Shown here one piece after another: positions 1-10,303 of a stretch of 64,000 nucleotides of DNA (position 1 is its first letter; every line of letters begins with the position of its first letter). The stretch lies in contig OZ024792.1 of NCBI GenBank assembly GCA_964017065.1, positions 6,071,754-6,135,753 on the forward strand. The letters are read 5' to 3'. Position numbers and translations under genes: made by a program. The notes below the pieces were generated by a model. The model was not told where the DNA came from. It did not search any database and saw nothing but the letters and a program-made list of their open reading frames with translations. The DNA is from Haliclona indistincta. Its lineage: Eukaryota; Porifera; Demospongiae; Haplosclerida; Chalinidae.

Positions 1-56
1 CTGATGTAGGGATACTTGGGACTTTTACATTTGCAAGCATTATTCCTTCACTTTTG

Positions 57-237
57 CAACCATCATCCCCATCTTGTTCTTCTACTTTTGAACGCATCAT
101 CCCATCTTGTTCCTTTACTTTTGCAAGCATCATCCCATCTTGTTCCTTTACTTTTGCAAGCATCATCCCATCTTGTTCCTTTACTTTTGCAAGCATCATC
201 CCATCTTGTTCCTTTACTTTTGCAAGCGTCATCCCTA
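57..237. repeat. 33-bp tandem repeat
   Basis: About five head-to-tail copies of a 33-bp unit (core CCATCTTGTTCCTTTACTTT followed by TGCAAGCATCATC). The first copy is diverged and the next ones are nearly identical. The flank at about 225-275 (CATCCCTACACTTTTTAGTT and a T-rich run) reappears in reverse orientation at about 19335-19395, so this is part of a dispersed repeat family. The open frames across it are products of the repeat and not genes. Confidence 0.85.
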
Positions 238-299
238 CACTTTTTAGTTTTTTTTATTAAAACTTTTTTACTTTACTTTAATTATGAGTATTGATTAAG

Positions 300-645
300 A
301 AAGTTAGAGACATTATGGCGCAATAGTCATGATTTATATATCAGACGTCTTGTCGATATGATCTGTGGAGCTTCTCTGACTCCCACTGATAACTGTGCAA
401 TAGCATCAACTTTGGTAAACAATTGCTATTGTCAAACTAACAATTGTTTTATAATGTGACCATAAATTATTTAAATCAAATTAAACTGAAGTATTCGGGA
501 AGTATTAATCATTAATTAAAATTATTAAAGAAAACTGGTTTAAGATTTCAAAACTGCTGTTGAAAAGTATATTTATTCAAAGAGGTGGTAATATTCGATA
601 AAACTATTCGTGAGTCTAAACAACGATAAATTAAATATACAAACT
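300..645. repeat. Diverged copy of the 1850-2235 segment
   Basis: Matching blocks occur in the same order in both segments: GCTTCTCTNACT, CAATTGCTATTGT(C/T)AAACTAACAAT, a long AT-rich stretch, and AAAGGTGGTAATATT. The two segments flank the collagen relic, one 3' and one 5' of it. That is expected if the collagen unit was once tandemly duplicated and the second gene copy was lost. No coding content seen. Confidence 0.5.
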
Positions 646-741
646 AATTCAGAAGTCAAGACAGTAGCTACAAGTTGGTATACAGGTTCCTAAACTTGCT
701 TTTGAAACAAAATGCATGCATAATCATATTTATTGTATTGT

Positions 742-1634
742 TCACTTGGTGCATACAGCACAGGTGAGCTCTTTCTGTGCATCATATGGTGGACATGGTA
801 GACCATTAAAATTTGCTTCAACAGGATAGAGGAACCCTCCATTAGTGTTAGCATGGCTACCAGGAACAGACTCAGCATCTTTATCGACACACTCGTATGT
901 TGATTTGCTGTGAGTATGACGTTCAGTCATTAGGTATCCAGTATACTCCAGTGTCCACTGGCTAGGACAGTGATGCCATGCTGGAATCATCAGTACAGCT
1001 GCTCTAGTGGAGACATGACAGACAGCACATGGAACATTGTGATCATGCTGTACAGGAAGAGGGCTACCACCATCTAGTTGATACTCCACTCCATAAATAG
1101 AATTTTTTTCTGCACTCCAAGAGCATACTGTCCATACTCTGGGTTACTTGGTAGACATTGATAGACTAGTTGCCTCCTCCTCCTTTTTGACTGAAGAATG
1201 ATTTACCAGCTCTACCACCGTAGACGAGGCTTGTTCCTGTTATGTTAGGACACGATGTCCTCCCTCATCGTGTGTAGGTAGCTCCTCCACTAACAGGACT
1301 AGGTGGTCCTGCTATCCCTGCCTCTCCTCTTTCTCCCTTGTCTCATTTCTGTCCATTAGCTCTATCTCGTCCATCTCTCCCAGGAGCTCCAGCAAGTCCT
1401 GGTAGACCATCTCTACCAGCTGGTCTATCACGACCATCTCGACCTCTCATGAACAATTTTCAGCAAATCAGTTATTCTGCTGATTTGATATGTTTCATTA
1501 GAAACTGGTGAAGCCCATTCTGCATGCAAGAAAGGACCTGATAAAAATGATCGTATGATAGATTAGTTCTATAATATTGTACCTGTAACGAAGAACAGTC
1601 CTACTAGGACCATCAGTTGTAGTATAGCCGCCAT
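742..1634 (-). pseudogene. Short-chain (spongin-type) collagen, broken
   Basis: A relic of a secreted sponge short-chain collagen, an extracellular-matrix protein. Exon 1 (1634-1583) encodes a signal peptide starting MAAILQLMVLVGLFFVT and ends at a GT donor. Exon 2 starts at about 1443 with Gly-X-Y triplets (GRDG, GLPGLAGAPG) and leads into the C-terminal non-collagenous domain. That domain runs to the stop at 742, with PCAVCHVSTRA, YLMTER, YECVDK and LTCAVCTK. The family normally has one open frame here. This copy has in-frame stops near 1343 and 1265 (the second where a Trp is expected) and a frameshift between about 1165 and 1090, so the collagen and C-terminal parts lie in different frames. 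Recognition rests on remembered sponge collagen C-termini, with no alignment run. Confidence 0.8.
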
Positions 1635-1849
1635 TATGCTGGAATAATAGATTTCATTAATAACTTATGTTGTAGAAAATGTGCTACCTTTATAGCACTA
1701 ATCTAGCAACCTTCATGATTCAAATTAAACAATCACAATCTTCTTTAGCTACACTCACTTAATCAGTGATGTTGATGACATAGCACTCAGGACTGATAAG
1801 ACGTTATTAAATGAACGTTATTGTCATCTGTTTAATAGACTCTTGATCA

Positions 1850-2235
1850 AGAGAACTCTGTCTCGTTTGCAGACATTATAGTGCACTAGTTATAGGTACT
1901 AATATGATTTAATGTGTAATCTGCTGAGCTTCTCTACTTTCACTATTGCTTGTGATGTCTGTGCAAATATTTTGTGGTAAGCATACAATTGCTATTGTTA
2001 AACTAACAATGGATTCATTGTTAACTCTTAGTTGTAAAATGTGTATTACAATAAGATTGAACTTCAGTCATGACTTCAGTTAAACTATTTATGCTAAAAA
2101 TTAATAATTAAAGAAAATCTAAAATAATAATTGTTTTCAACTTCGAAACTGCTGTTAAATAGTGAATTCATTTAAAAGGTGGTAATATTTAGAGATTAAG
2201 TAAAGTTCTCCATGAATTATTCATGTGCATGTTGC
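1850..2235. repeat. Upstream copy of the collagen-flanking duplicate
   Basis: Counterpart of 300-645; see that entry. It lies 5' of the collagen relic and has no gene of its own. Confidence 0.5.
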
Positions 2236-2321
2236 GTAAGTGGTTCGGAATATCTCTCTTTAGTCAGCCAGTATCATCGTACTAAGATCAAGTGATGTGA
2301 TGTGATCAGATATCTCAGTAC

Positions 2322-2520
2322 CTGGTCAGTGATGGTCTGGTTGTTGTCATTGTATGTTATACTGTCACCGGGCTCACGGCTATTCATCATTGAATATACT
2401 CTCCAATTATCACAGGGGTTCCTCGTTGTTTACTCTTCATTAACGTGATGAATCGGCCGGTGTTGTTTATAATACTCATGATGTCGTCATAAAAGTGACG
2501 TCCGTTACAACACTTTCTTC
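2322..2520 (-). other. Possible decayed coding exon
   Basis: On the minus strand, 2520-2387 reads as a protein-like stretch (…FYDDIMSIINNTGRF…GTPVIIGEYIQ) ending in two TGA codons. A second protein-like stretch follows at once in another frame (MNSREPGDSITYNDNN…) and ends at a GTACTGAG donor-like site near 2322. Two adjacent plausible frames suggest a frameshifted exon remnant. I do not recognise the family, and chance is possible. Confidence 0.22.
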
Positions 2521-2599
2521 AGTTTCACCTGATCAACCTCTTGTCCTCTTCTAGTAACAGTGCTGTTCTTGTTACAGCGACCACTGTCTGTCTTTAGTC

Positions 2600-3570
2600 A
2601 ACCATTTCAAATGTTCTGATGAAGGATACTCTTTCAATTGAGCTACTGTTGTGGCAGACTACAATGCTAAAAATATTCAGGTTAGTTTCTGTGATATGGA
2701 TTATCATTCTAGTACAAGTATGAATGGTTATCACAGTGATGGTGGTAAGTTAGTGTTTCTAGCTTCCTTCATTTGTTACAAATGAAACACTATAGCTAGA
2801 GCTGTCACTTGAAACAACTGTTTGCTTGATGGTATTTTTCCAGCAATTGATCTAATCTCATTCATGAGCAAAATATAGTTTTGATGTGTAGCTATAGTAT
2901 ATTGCAGCAGCATTCTATTGGTATCTCAACACATAATGATTTTTATCATGTTCTAGCACTAGTGCTGCATCAGTTTGCAGTGATGATGAAAATTAAAATA
3001 CAGCAAACTATGACTACTTATTCAGTTTGCTTTTGTTAAAATTTGTGTTGACACTTATGTTCATTGTACTATAGTTGTAGCTAAGGTAACCGCTATTGTG
3101 CTATAGCATATTCTGGACAGTATTAATTTTTTGCTCTGATAATCTAGATTGATCTGCAGCTGCAAACGTAATTTATTGTTTATTGCTTAGCATATGACTC
3201 TGGAATAATTATCATGCATGCATTAAAGGACGATTCTAATGCTTAGTCATCTAGGTGTCAGCAGCAGCAGTGAAGCACTGGCTGCTGATTCTAATATTTA
3301 ATGCTTAGCCAGCTAAGTGCTAGCACAGCTGCAGCAGCAGTGAAGTACTAAGTGCTTGTATAAACCTTCCAGACCCCATGCATAAACTCCCGTGTATCGC
3401 TCAGACCCCGCGTGTTGCCGAGCAACTCTACAACGTCATATGATGTCACGTAATTAGACCACTAATGTAAACACAGGAAGTCAGATAGTAATTAGTGCTG
3501 CATGATTATCAACAGGTGTTGATAGCTAATAATAGCTGTACTGTTTACTCTACTAATCTTCCCATCCTTT
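2600..3570. other. Non-coding stretch with CAG-rich repeat
   Basis: No supported gene. Two diverged copies of a short repeat (TGCTTAG…CTA…GTGC/TAGCAGCAGCAGTGAAG) lie at about 3240-3350. A locally GC- and CpG-richer patch at 3365-3470 includes TGATGTCACGTAA, which resembles a CRE/ATF-type site. It could be a promoter for the short plus-strand ORF at 3575, but that is speculative. Confidence 0.4.
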
Positions 3571-3574
3571 CTAT

Positions 3575-3724
3575 ATGACCATGTCTTCCTACATAACACC
3601 TCCATACAGGAATATGAACAGCAACACAGCTTCACCACAGACACCATGCATAAGGATACTGGGAGCTGATGATCAACACCACCACACCATTCCCAGCAAG
3701 AATCACTTATTATCTCAACATTAA
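3575..3724 (+). CDS. Short ORF, unknown (49 aa)
   Basis: A small plus-strand ORF starting ATGACCATG (MTMSSYITPPYRNMNSNTAS…) and ending …SKNHLLSQH. It is too short to be convincing alone. It follows a CpG-richer patch, and its composition (Ser, Asn, Pro, His) is not that of the surrounding AT-rich DNA. I recognise no family. It may be a first exon spliced onward or a chance frame. Confidence 0.22.
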   Translation: MTMSSYITPPYRNMNSNTASPQTPCIRILGADDQHHHTIPSKNHLLSQH

Positions 3725-5979
3725 TGCATCACTATTTATAACACATACGCACAGATGGTTGCATAGTGTACTGTAGGCAAGCCCATAATTAATCTCAATC
3801 ATGTCTAAATGTATAATACTACTAGTAGCTATAGCTTCAATATGCGTAACATAATGTTCTTGAGTTTGTGATTAATCAGTAAATATAATATTGACTTCAG
3901 GTACACTACATGTATCATTATTACATGTTATTTGTTTATCATTCCTCTCATCGGTTTGCTCACTATGTTTTTACTTCACTATTGTATATGTTTATTGTTT
4001 ATCATACATAGTTCACTAGTATTTCCTTCATTCTTTCATACTGAATCACAAACACCACTATCACTGCACGTTAGCTATACTATCAGTTCTATAGTACCTG
4101 TTGTTCAGTTGTTTGTCTCTCAATACTATTCCTCATCTCATGCAGTAAGTGAATTCATGTACATAGTAGTTTACAACTCTTCGAACATTTTGATTCATAC
4201 CCACCACTTTATCATTACTTGCTGTTCTTTGTCTCACAAATAGTTGGTGGTACTCCCGCTATGTTATTCTCAACACTAGTGCTGTCAGTATTATTCTGTT
4301 GCAGTTCATGAGTTTGATTCTTTCTCAGATGACGACCATCATGCATGCTTTGCTCAAGTATTCACTAGCTAGTTGTATCTTTACAATTAATAGACTCTGC
4401 ATGTTGCTATACAGTGGAACCAGACTCTCCCAATAGCGGATACCTTCATGTAGTGAACAATTGTTGATGTACACAACAATGCAGATTGAACCTCCATAAC
4501 TATAATAGACAAAAAGCAATTGTCCCAATTGTCCGTTTTAGAGAGGTTTCACTGACCTCTCATTCACGCTCTCTGACTAATATTGAATCACTATAATGTC
4601 TACCTGCAGCAGGTACTGTTGTTTGTCTCTCAATACTGTCAGTAGCTATTCTGTGTATAACAATGACTGTTTGTTGTATTGTGTAACGGCTGTTCTCTCT
4701 ATATTATTAGTTGTTCGTTCCACAATTCATAGTGAAACAATACCACATCAGAACCAGCTGTCAGTAGACACATCTGTTATTATACTTCAGCTCAGTTTCT
4801 CTACAGTTGATGATACATTCTCTCGTACATACTGAATCATAACACACATGTTGTTTGTCCCTCAGTATAATTACATCTCATCACTACTATACTAGTATAA
4901 TATCTGTTGTTGTGTACTCACTCTCCTCAGTTGATCATTCCACTGCTCATGGTGGAACAATAGCAGGCTTTGTTAGTTTAATTATATCAACAATATTGTG
5001 TAAACATTCACAAGGAACAATGATAACATAGATCTACTTATTAGCATGGATACATCATACAGTCCATGTATTGTAGTGTATACTATTGGTCTATGACTAA
5101 CCAATACTGTGCTCAGTCAGGGAATATTGCTGACAGATACCAGTGAAGTCTCACTATGTACCATCAATGGGTGAAGGTACACAACTATCATGAATGAATA
5201 ACAGTGAAGCACATCTCACAGTGTGTGTCCTGACTGAAACAATAACATCAACACAATGCACATAATCATATGAATACTAGATACTATAATTATTACAATG
5301 CTACAGATATGTACATGATAGTGAATTTGCTTATGACTTTAAGTGAATAAGACATGAATTATTCGTATAATATATAGTATTGATGGTGATGTTGGCTAAC
5401 AATACAAGTTGAATAGTAGACACAGAATGTACATGCAAGCTAAGTGTACCATCAAACTAAGATTTGTCTGTGATATAAAATTATCGCTCCTTTTTATCAA
5501 AATAAGTCTATGATTAGGTCAAAAATTATTATGTTGCATTTATTGATACACGTAGAAGAGAGTTCGATTAACTTCACCTAAGGTAGTTGAAATTTGTTCA
5601 CCCACTACCCCCTGCTAGATGATAAAGCTAAAAATAATTAAACTGTCTATTTATAATCTTTGTCCAAATAAGGCACTTTTAGGCTAATGAATAACTTATG
5701 TACCAGCTTATTCATTATTCATTATGTAAACAGCCACTATACTATACCTAGCCATTGACCAGTAATTAGTAATAACATATAAAGTTTAATAGGAGTAACA
5801 GATAAGTGCAATAGTTTATCAAGTACATACAGTTGTACAGCTGTTAAAGATGCATGCATAACAAACTATTATTCTTCTATGCTGTTTAGATCACTTCATT
5901 TCAAGATTACTTCCTTTTATACTGCAGAGAAGCACAACAAACTATGTTAGAGAACATTATTTGTTTTGCCTACCTGACG
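3725..5979. other. AT-rich intergenic DNA
   Basis: No convincing gene on either strand. Diverged copies of a short motif (TTGTTTGTCTCTCAATACT) occur near 4110, 4620 and 4850, followed by similar Ser/Thr/Tyr-rich open frames. These look like an old degenerate repeat and not exons. A MITE-like element lies at 4411-4553. Confidence 0.5.
4411..4553. mobile_element. Small TIR element, CAGTGGAACC family
   Basis: Starts CAGTGGAACCAGACTCTCCC and ends GTCCGTTTTAGAGAGGTTTCACTG, an imperfect inverted repeat with no coding capacity. The same family occurs at about 26276-26460, and a related end at about 20645. Elements with these ends are widespread in invertebrate genomes. Confidence 0.6.
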
Positions 5980-8900
5980 TCATTTTTTGGTTTGCAACAT
6001 GCTGTAGAAAGAGTTATCAACCCAGTCACTTATATCATGTAATGGCTTACTTTCATATATATACAATGCAGTCATTACGACTGCAATGATAGTGGCTATA
6101 ACTAACAAAACAGCCAAAATAGCAATGACGATCCATACCCATACTGGGGGACAAGGGGGGTTCGGGGGGTAAGTGGGACAAGTGGGGCAAGTGGGACAAG
6201 TGGAGAAAGTGGAGCTCGGTGGAGGGACTGTTGATCAAGAAACATAAGAAATAAATTAACTGAAAACTTCAGTCTCTACATTACTTTTTACAAAATTGTT
6301 AGCTATTGTAAACAAATTAAATAGTACAAGAAATAAGTGCAGTGTTCATAGTGGAGCTGTCAACTGAAACTGTTCCAGTGTCACTTAACCCTAATGTGAC
6401 AATGGATGGAAACTGGTGTGTACTTTAACTACCACGGTATTCATGCCTCTGTCGTTCTGCCCATCAAGAATTAACTATAAATGTTGGTTGCCTTGCAAAC
6501 CTTAGAAACCATCTCCCTCCCTCTAACACATAAAATAACTGTGCCTACACAATTTTGTAGCAGTAAATTGTTTCGTTTACAGTATTTCTTCTAAAGATTA
6601 GACACCTATTTTTCAGCACCTTGTCACTGAAATGCGTACTATACCTCTAAATTTCGGCAAGCGGTTTAGTGTTCTCCGTCATAGTCGGGCAACAGCCTTA
6701 CGTGAAAAGTTCTATACTTCATAAAACAGAGCTGTAGACGTGTTCTCGTTGAAAACACATGCTCGTCGCCACACCTCCAATTATTGAGTGCTTCTGGAAC
6801 TTCTGCCACAATTATATTGGGCAAGCAAACACGAAATTATGTATTTGTGCCGAAGTTTTGTCGCAGTTTCATCATTTTAGTGTCGTGAGCTTTTTGTTGC
6901 AGCTCCTTCATTTCAGCTCTGTGACCTGCTTGCTATTGAAACTGCACTGCTAACCAGAAGACAGCAAAGTGCTGACCACAAGGTGTGTCACGTGGGTGCG
7001 ACCATGATCATTAAGTAGGTACGGTAGCCATTGATCTAGGCTTTTTCTTGAGATGTCTATGCACCCCAGAGCTGTCCTGCAGTTTAGATGGAATCTACAA
7101 GTACCTAGATAGTCAACTATGGGCGCTTTTGTTGTCAGAGAAGTCTAAGATGGCCGTCATAGGTGAGCCAACTATACGAACGCACTTTAGCAAAATCCAC
7201 GAGTCACAATCCAAGCCATCGTCGTGCCTAGTATGCTCATAACCTCACCAGCACGTAGAAGAGATTGCTGATCTCTGCAGCTCGATGGACAAAATGAATG
7301 AACAGATTTCACGAAACCCTCGGCGTGTTGCACATTGTAGAGTTAGCTCTTTGGTTATGGTTTGCAGAAGGAGCTTTGCAGCTAAAGCCAACCTGCTAAA
7401 CTGCACTGCTAACCAGAAGACAGCAAAGTGCTGACCACAAGGACAAGGTGTGTCAAGTGGGCGTGACCATGAACACTGAGTAGGTAGCCACTGCTTGGCT
7501 TTGATAGGCTTTTTCTTGAGATGTCTATGCACCTCCAGAGCTGTCCTGAAGTTTAGATGGAATCTACAAGTACCTAGGTAGTAAACTATGGGCGCTTTTG
7601 TCGTCAGAGAGGTCCAAGATGGCTGTCAAGGTGAGCCAGCCATACATAACTAGAGAACGAAAGCACTTTAGCAAAATCCATGAGTCGCATTGCAAACCTT
7701 TGTCGTGCTAAGCCTGTTCATACCTTTACCGAGTTTCAGAAGTGAGCGATGGTCTCTGCAGCTCGATGGACAGAACGAATGAACGAACGAATGACAGAGC
7801 AAGTATCGTAACCCTCGCGCATGCGCCGAGGGTTAATGAACGAACAAATGACAGAGCAAGTAACGCAACCATAGCGCATGCGCCGAGGGTTAATAAGAGA
7901 GTGGCTCTAGTGGCTCTTTGCTGCGATCGAATGAAAAAATAATCTTATTTTTGTGACAGCCTTCATACAGGTAGCCTTTTTGAGAGTATATCTGTTGAAC
8001 AACAAGGTAACACAGCAGCATGCACCAAGAGTTAATAAGAGAGTGGCTCAGTATGGATCTTACATTTTGCTTATATGTGACTACAAATTACCAACAAAAA
8101 GGATAAGTTTGGGTTTGTATCGGACAGATCAGTAGTGTACAAATCACAAAACCAAAGGCTCTTTTCAAGCAGTAAAACAATAAACAGCTGTGTATTTTAA
8201 TGACACACAATCACACATCGAAAAAAGGAACTCTCTGACATCTACGAACCCTTGATTATTTTGAAGCAAATGCCCAATAAACCTAATAGCTAATCAATCA
8301 ATCATGACGGTCATAGTGGGTTTTAATTGTTGCCCAGCCTAACATCACATGTAGTAAAAAATAACAACTCACAAGTTACTGGTAATAGATCACTGCTAGC
8401 ACTTTCTCTTCCAAGTAGATCTGTGCAGTACACTCTAAAAGTGGTGTTAACCATTATATGTGATATGTCATATTCAAATACTGGTCCAACAAGTGGTATC
8501 TTCGCCGTATTGCCTAATCCATCGACCATCTCTAGTGCATAACTTGCACAACAGTTAGGAGTATCACCAGAAGGATCCCATGTCAACAGACCACTAGATG
8601 ATGAATACCTAATACTTCCCAGAGCTGAAGGTGGATCTAAAGTGATAATCTGTTATTTTTACTATATTTAAAATAAAACCATTATTACCAGCCACATTTA
8701 TTGTCTCAGAACTGGACAAGGGTCCATTTAAACAAAACAACAGTATGTCACTTGTGACCCTGTCAATAGTTGCTGTCGACGTCAGTGTACTACCAGATTC
8801 TTCAGTAAGATTCAAAGAAATGTTCCCCAATGAACCAGTTGCTCCAGGATTATTAGCACTTGAAGTGAAACTAAATGTGTTTCCATTAGCATCTCTCCAT

Positions 8901-9161
8901 TCAAGTAACCCAGTGACAGTTGTTTGACAACTAAATGATGCTGCCGTGTTACCACACACAGTGCTATTAGATAGTGGCTGGAGGTTAACTGGGGACAATA
9001 ATAAAGATTGTAATACATGTACACACGTCGCCACGCCCCAATAAACAAGTAGTTTAAAAAGCTCACAAACACGACACGTACTTACCCGATCCTTGGCCTG
9101 AAACCAGCCCGTAAGTACTTATAAACACAACAACAACAACGATGAATGACCAGATAGCCAT
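5980..9161 (-). CDS. Ig + FN3 single-pass membrane receptor, four exons
   Basis: Probable cell-surface receptor or adhesion protein of 295 aa. Exons: 9161-9086, 8988-8689, 8636-8373 and 6227-5980. They total 888 nt (296 codons with stop) and all junctions are phase 1. Exon 1 is a signal peptide (MAIWSFIVVVVVVFISTYGL) ending at GTAAGTA. Exon 2 is an Ig-like domain (FSCQTT…LEW…LLFCLN). Exon 3 is FN3-like (LLTWDPSG…FRVYCTD). Exon 4 is a Cys/Pro/Thr stalk (TCPTCPTCPTYPP), a TM helix (VWIVIAILAVLLVIATIIAV) and a tail of about 30 residues ending LQTKK. The tail holds two or three tyrosines but no ITIM or ITAM. The last intron (2.1 kb) is full of repeats, so linking exon 4 to this gene is inferred from phase and order. 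An undetected exon inside it cannot be excluded. Confidence 0.68.
6940..7740. repeat. Direct duplication of about 330 bp inside an intron
   Basis: The segment at about 6940-7260 (AACTGCACTGCTAACCAGAA…, TTTTTCTTGAGATGTCTATG…, ATGGAATCTACAAGTACCTA…) repeats at about 7395-7740 with scattered substitutions. It lies within the last intron of the Ig/FN3 gene above. The 60-95 aa open frames on both strands are by-products. Confidence 0.75.
7765..8065. repeat. Tandem repeat with GCGCATGCGC palindrome
   Basis: Two good copies and one partial copy of a unit of about 70 bp containing AATGACAGAGCAAGTA, GCGCATGCGCCGAGGGTTAA and AATAAGAGAGTGGCT. It is intronic and non-coding. Confidence 0.6.
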
Positions 9162-9426
9162 TTCGGCAAGCCGCTGGGAGATTAGGAAAGAACGAGAGAG
9201 TTTATGAGCCGAGCTAAGTTCGAAGATCGGGAACTGGGACAATGAGTCTGAGCGAGTGTCAAGTCAACCCCGCGTAGCAGGCCTCATGATACGGACTAAA
9301 AGTTCATTCTGAGACCTGGTAGAACTGTAGTGAGTTAATTGATAGACGTTATGCTGAGCATTAGTATGCATCGATATACATAATTGTTTACTATGACAGT
9401 GTTATATAATTATTATAATTATAATA

Positions 9427-10303
9427 TCATTGCTGTACAGAAGCATAAATAATTTTGTCCCGATTGACAGCGGGTGGTGCAACTGGCATTGCTCCTTTGG
9501 CAACTCCTAGGTCAGCATAAATTATATTTCCATCTTTTTTACTTTTATTTTTGTCCTGTAAGTAATATTAAGCAATTGTTCAAAAGCTGACAACAGATAA
9601 TACTCATATACATGTACTATATACCTCATTTTGATGTTGTTTGATACTTGAGTAGACCACAGGTTCAGCAGCTTGTGGTGGTATTGCTGGTTTTACTGTA
9701 TTAGGTGCTTGACCAAGATCAGCATAAATAATACCTTGAGGTTTTGGATTAGGTTTTTTCTGAAGGAATTACTGTAATCATTAAGCTATCAAATATAAAA
9801 ATATACCTCATTTACTTGTGTCACACTTGAGTAGACCACAGGTTCAGCAGCTTGTGGTGGTATTGCTGGTGTTATTTTTTTAGGTGCTCGACCAAGATCA
9901 GCATATACAATACCTTGCGGTTTTGGATTAGCTTTTTTCTGAAGGTATTATTGTAATCATTAAGCTATCAAATACAATAATATACTTTACTTCATTAAGT
10001 TGAGTAACACTTGAGTAGACCACAGGTTCAGCAGCTTGTGGTGGTATTGCTGGTGCTACTGTATTAGGAGCTTGTCCAAGATCAGCATATATGATACCTT
10101 GCGGTTTTGGATTAGTTTTTTTCTAAAGGTCAATTGTTACAAGCTCTCAAATGCAATAATAATTATACCTCATTTAGTTGTGTAACACTTGAGTAGACCA
10201 CAGGTTCAGCAGCTTGTGGTGGTATTGCTGGTCTTACTGTTTCAGGTGCTTGACCAAGATCAGCATATATAATTCCACCATGAAACATTGTATTAGCTTC
10301 TTC
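9427..10303 (-). repeat. Five duplicated cytoplasmic-tail exons
   Basis: Exons of 135, 132, 132, 135 and 129 nt, each phase 0-0, encode the same module: an (I)(I/V)YADLG motif, a Pro/Ala linker (PAIPPQAAEP in four of them), then VVYSS(V/I). The last copy, 9555-9427, is the most diverged (IIYADLG … IIYASVQQ, stop). Introns between copies are 45-70 bp and also similar, so whole exon-intron units were duplicated. Confidence 0.9.

Noticed and set aside
16..294. Overlapping Leu/Ser-rich open frames at the left edge
   Set aside because: They are translations of the 33-bp tandem repeat in different frames and have no start context or flanking exons.
3932..4835. Two plus-strand open frames of 103 and 79 aa
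   Set aside because: Composition is Ser/Thr/Tyr/Ile-rich low complexity and similar to each other because of a degenerate DNA repeat. No domain or splice context.
7245..7532. 95-aa minus-strand frame with Cys residues
   Set aside because: It lies in the duplicated intronic block. The other copy of the block does not keep the frame open.
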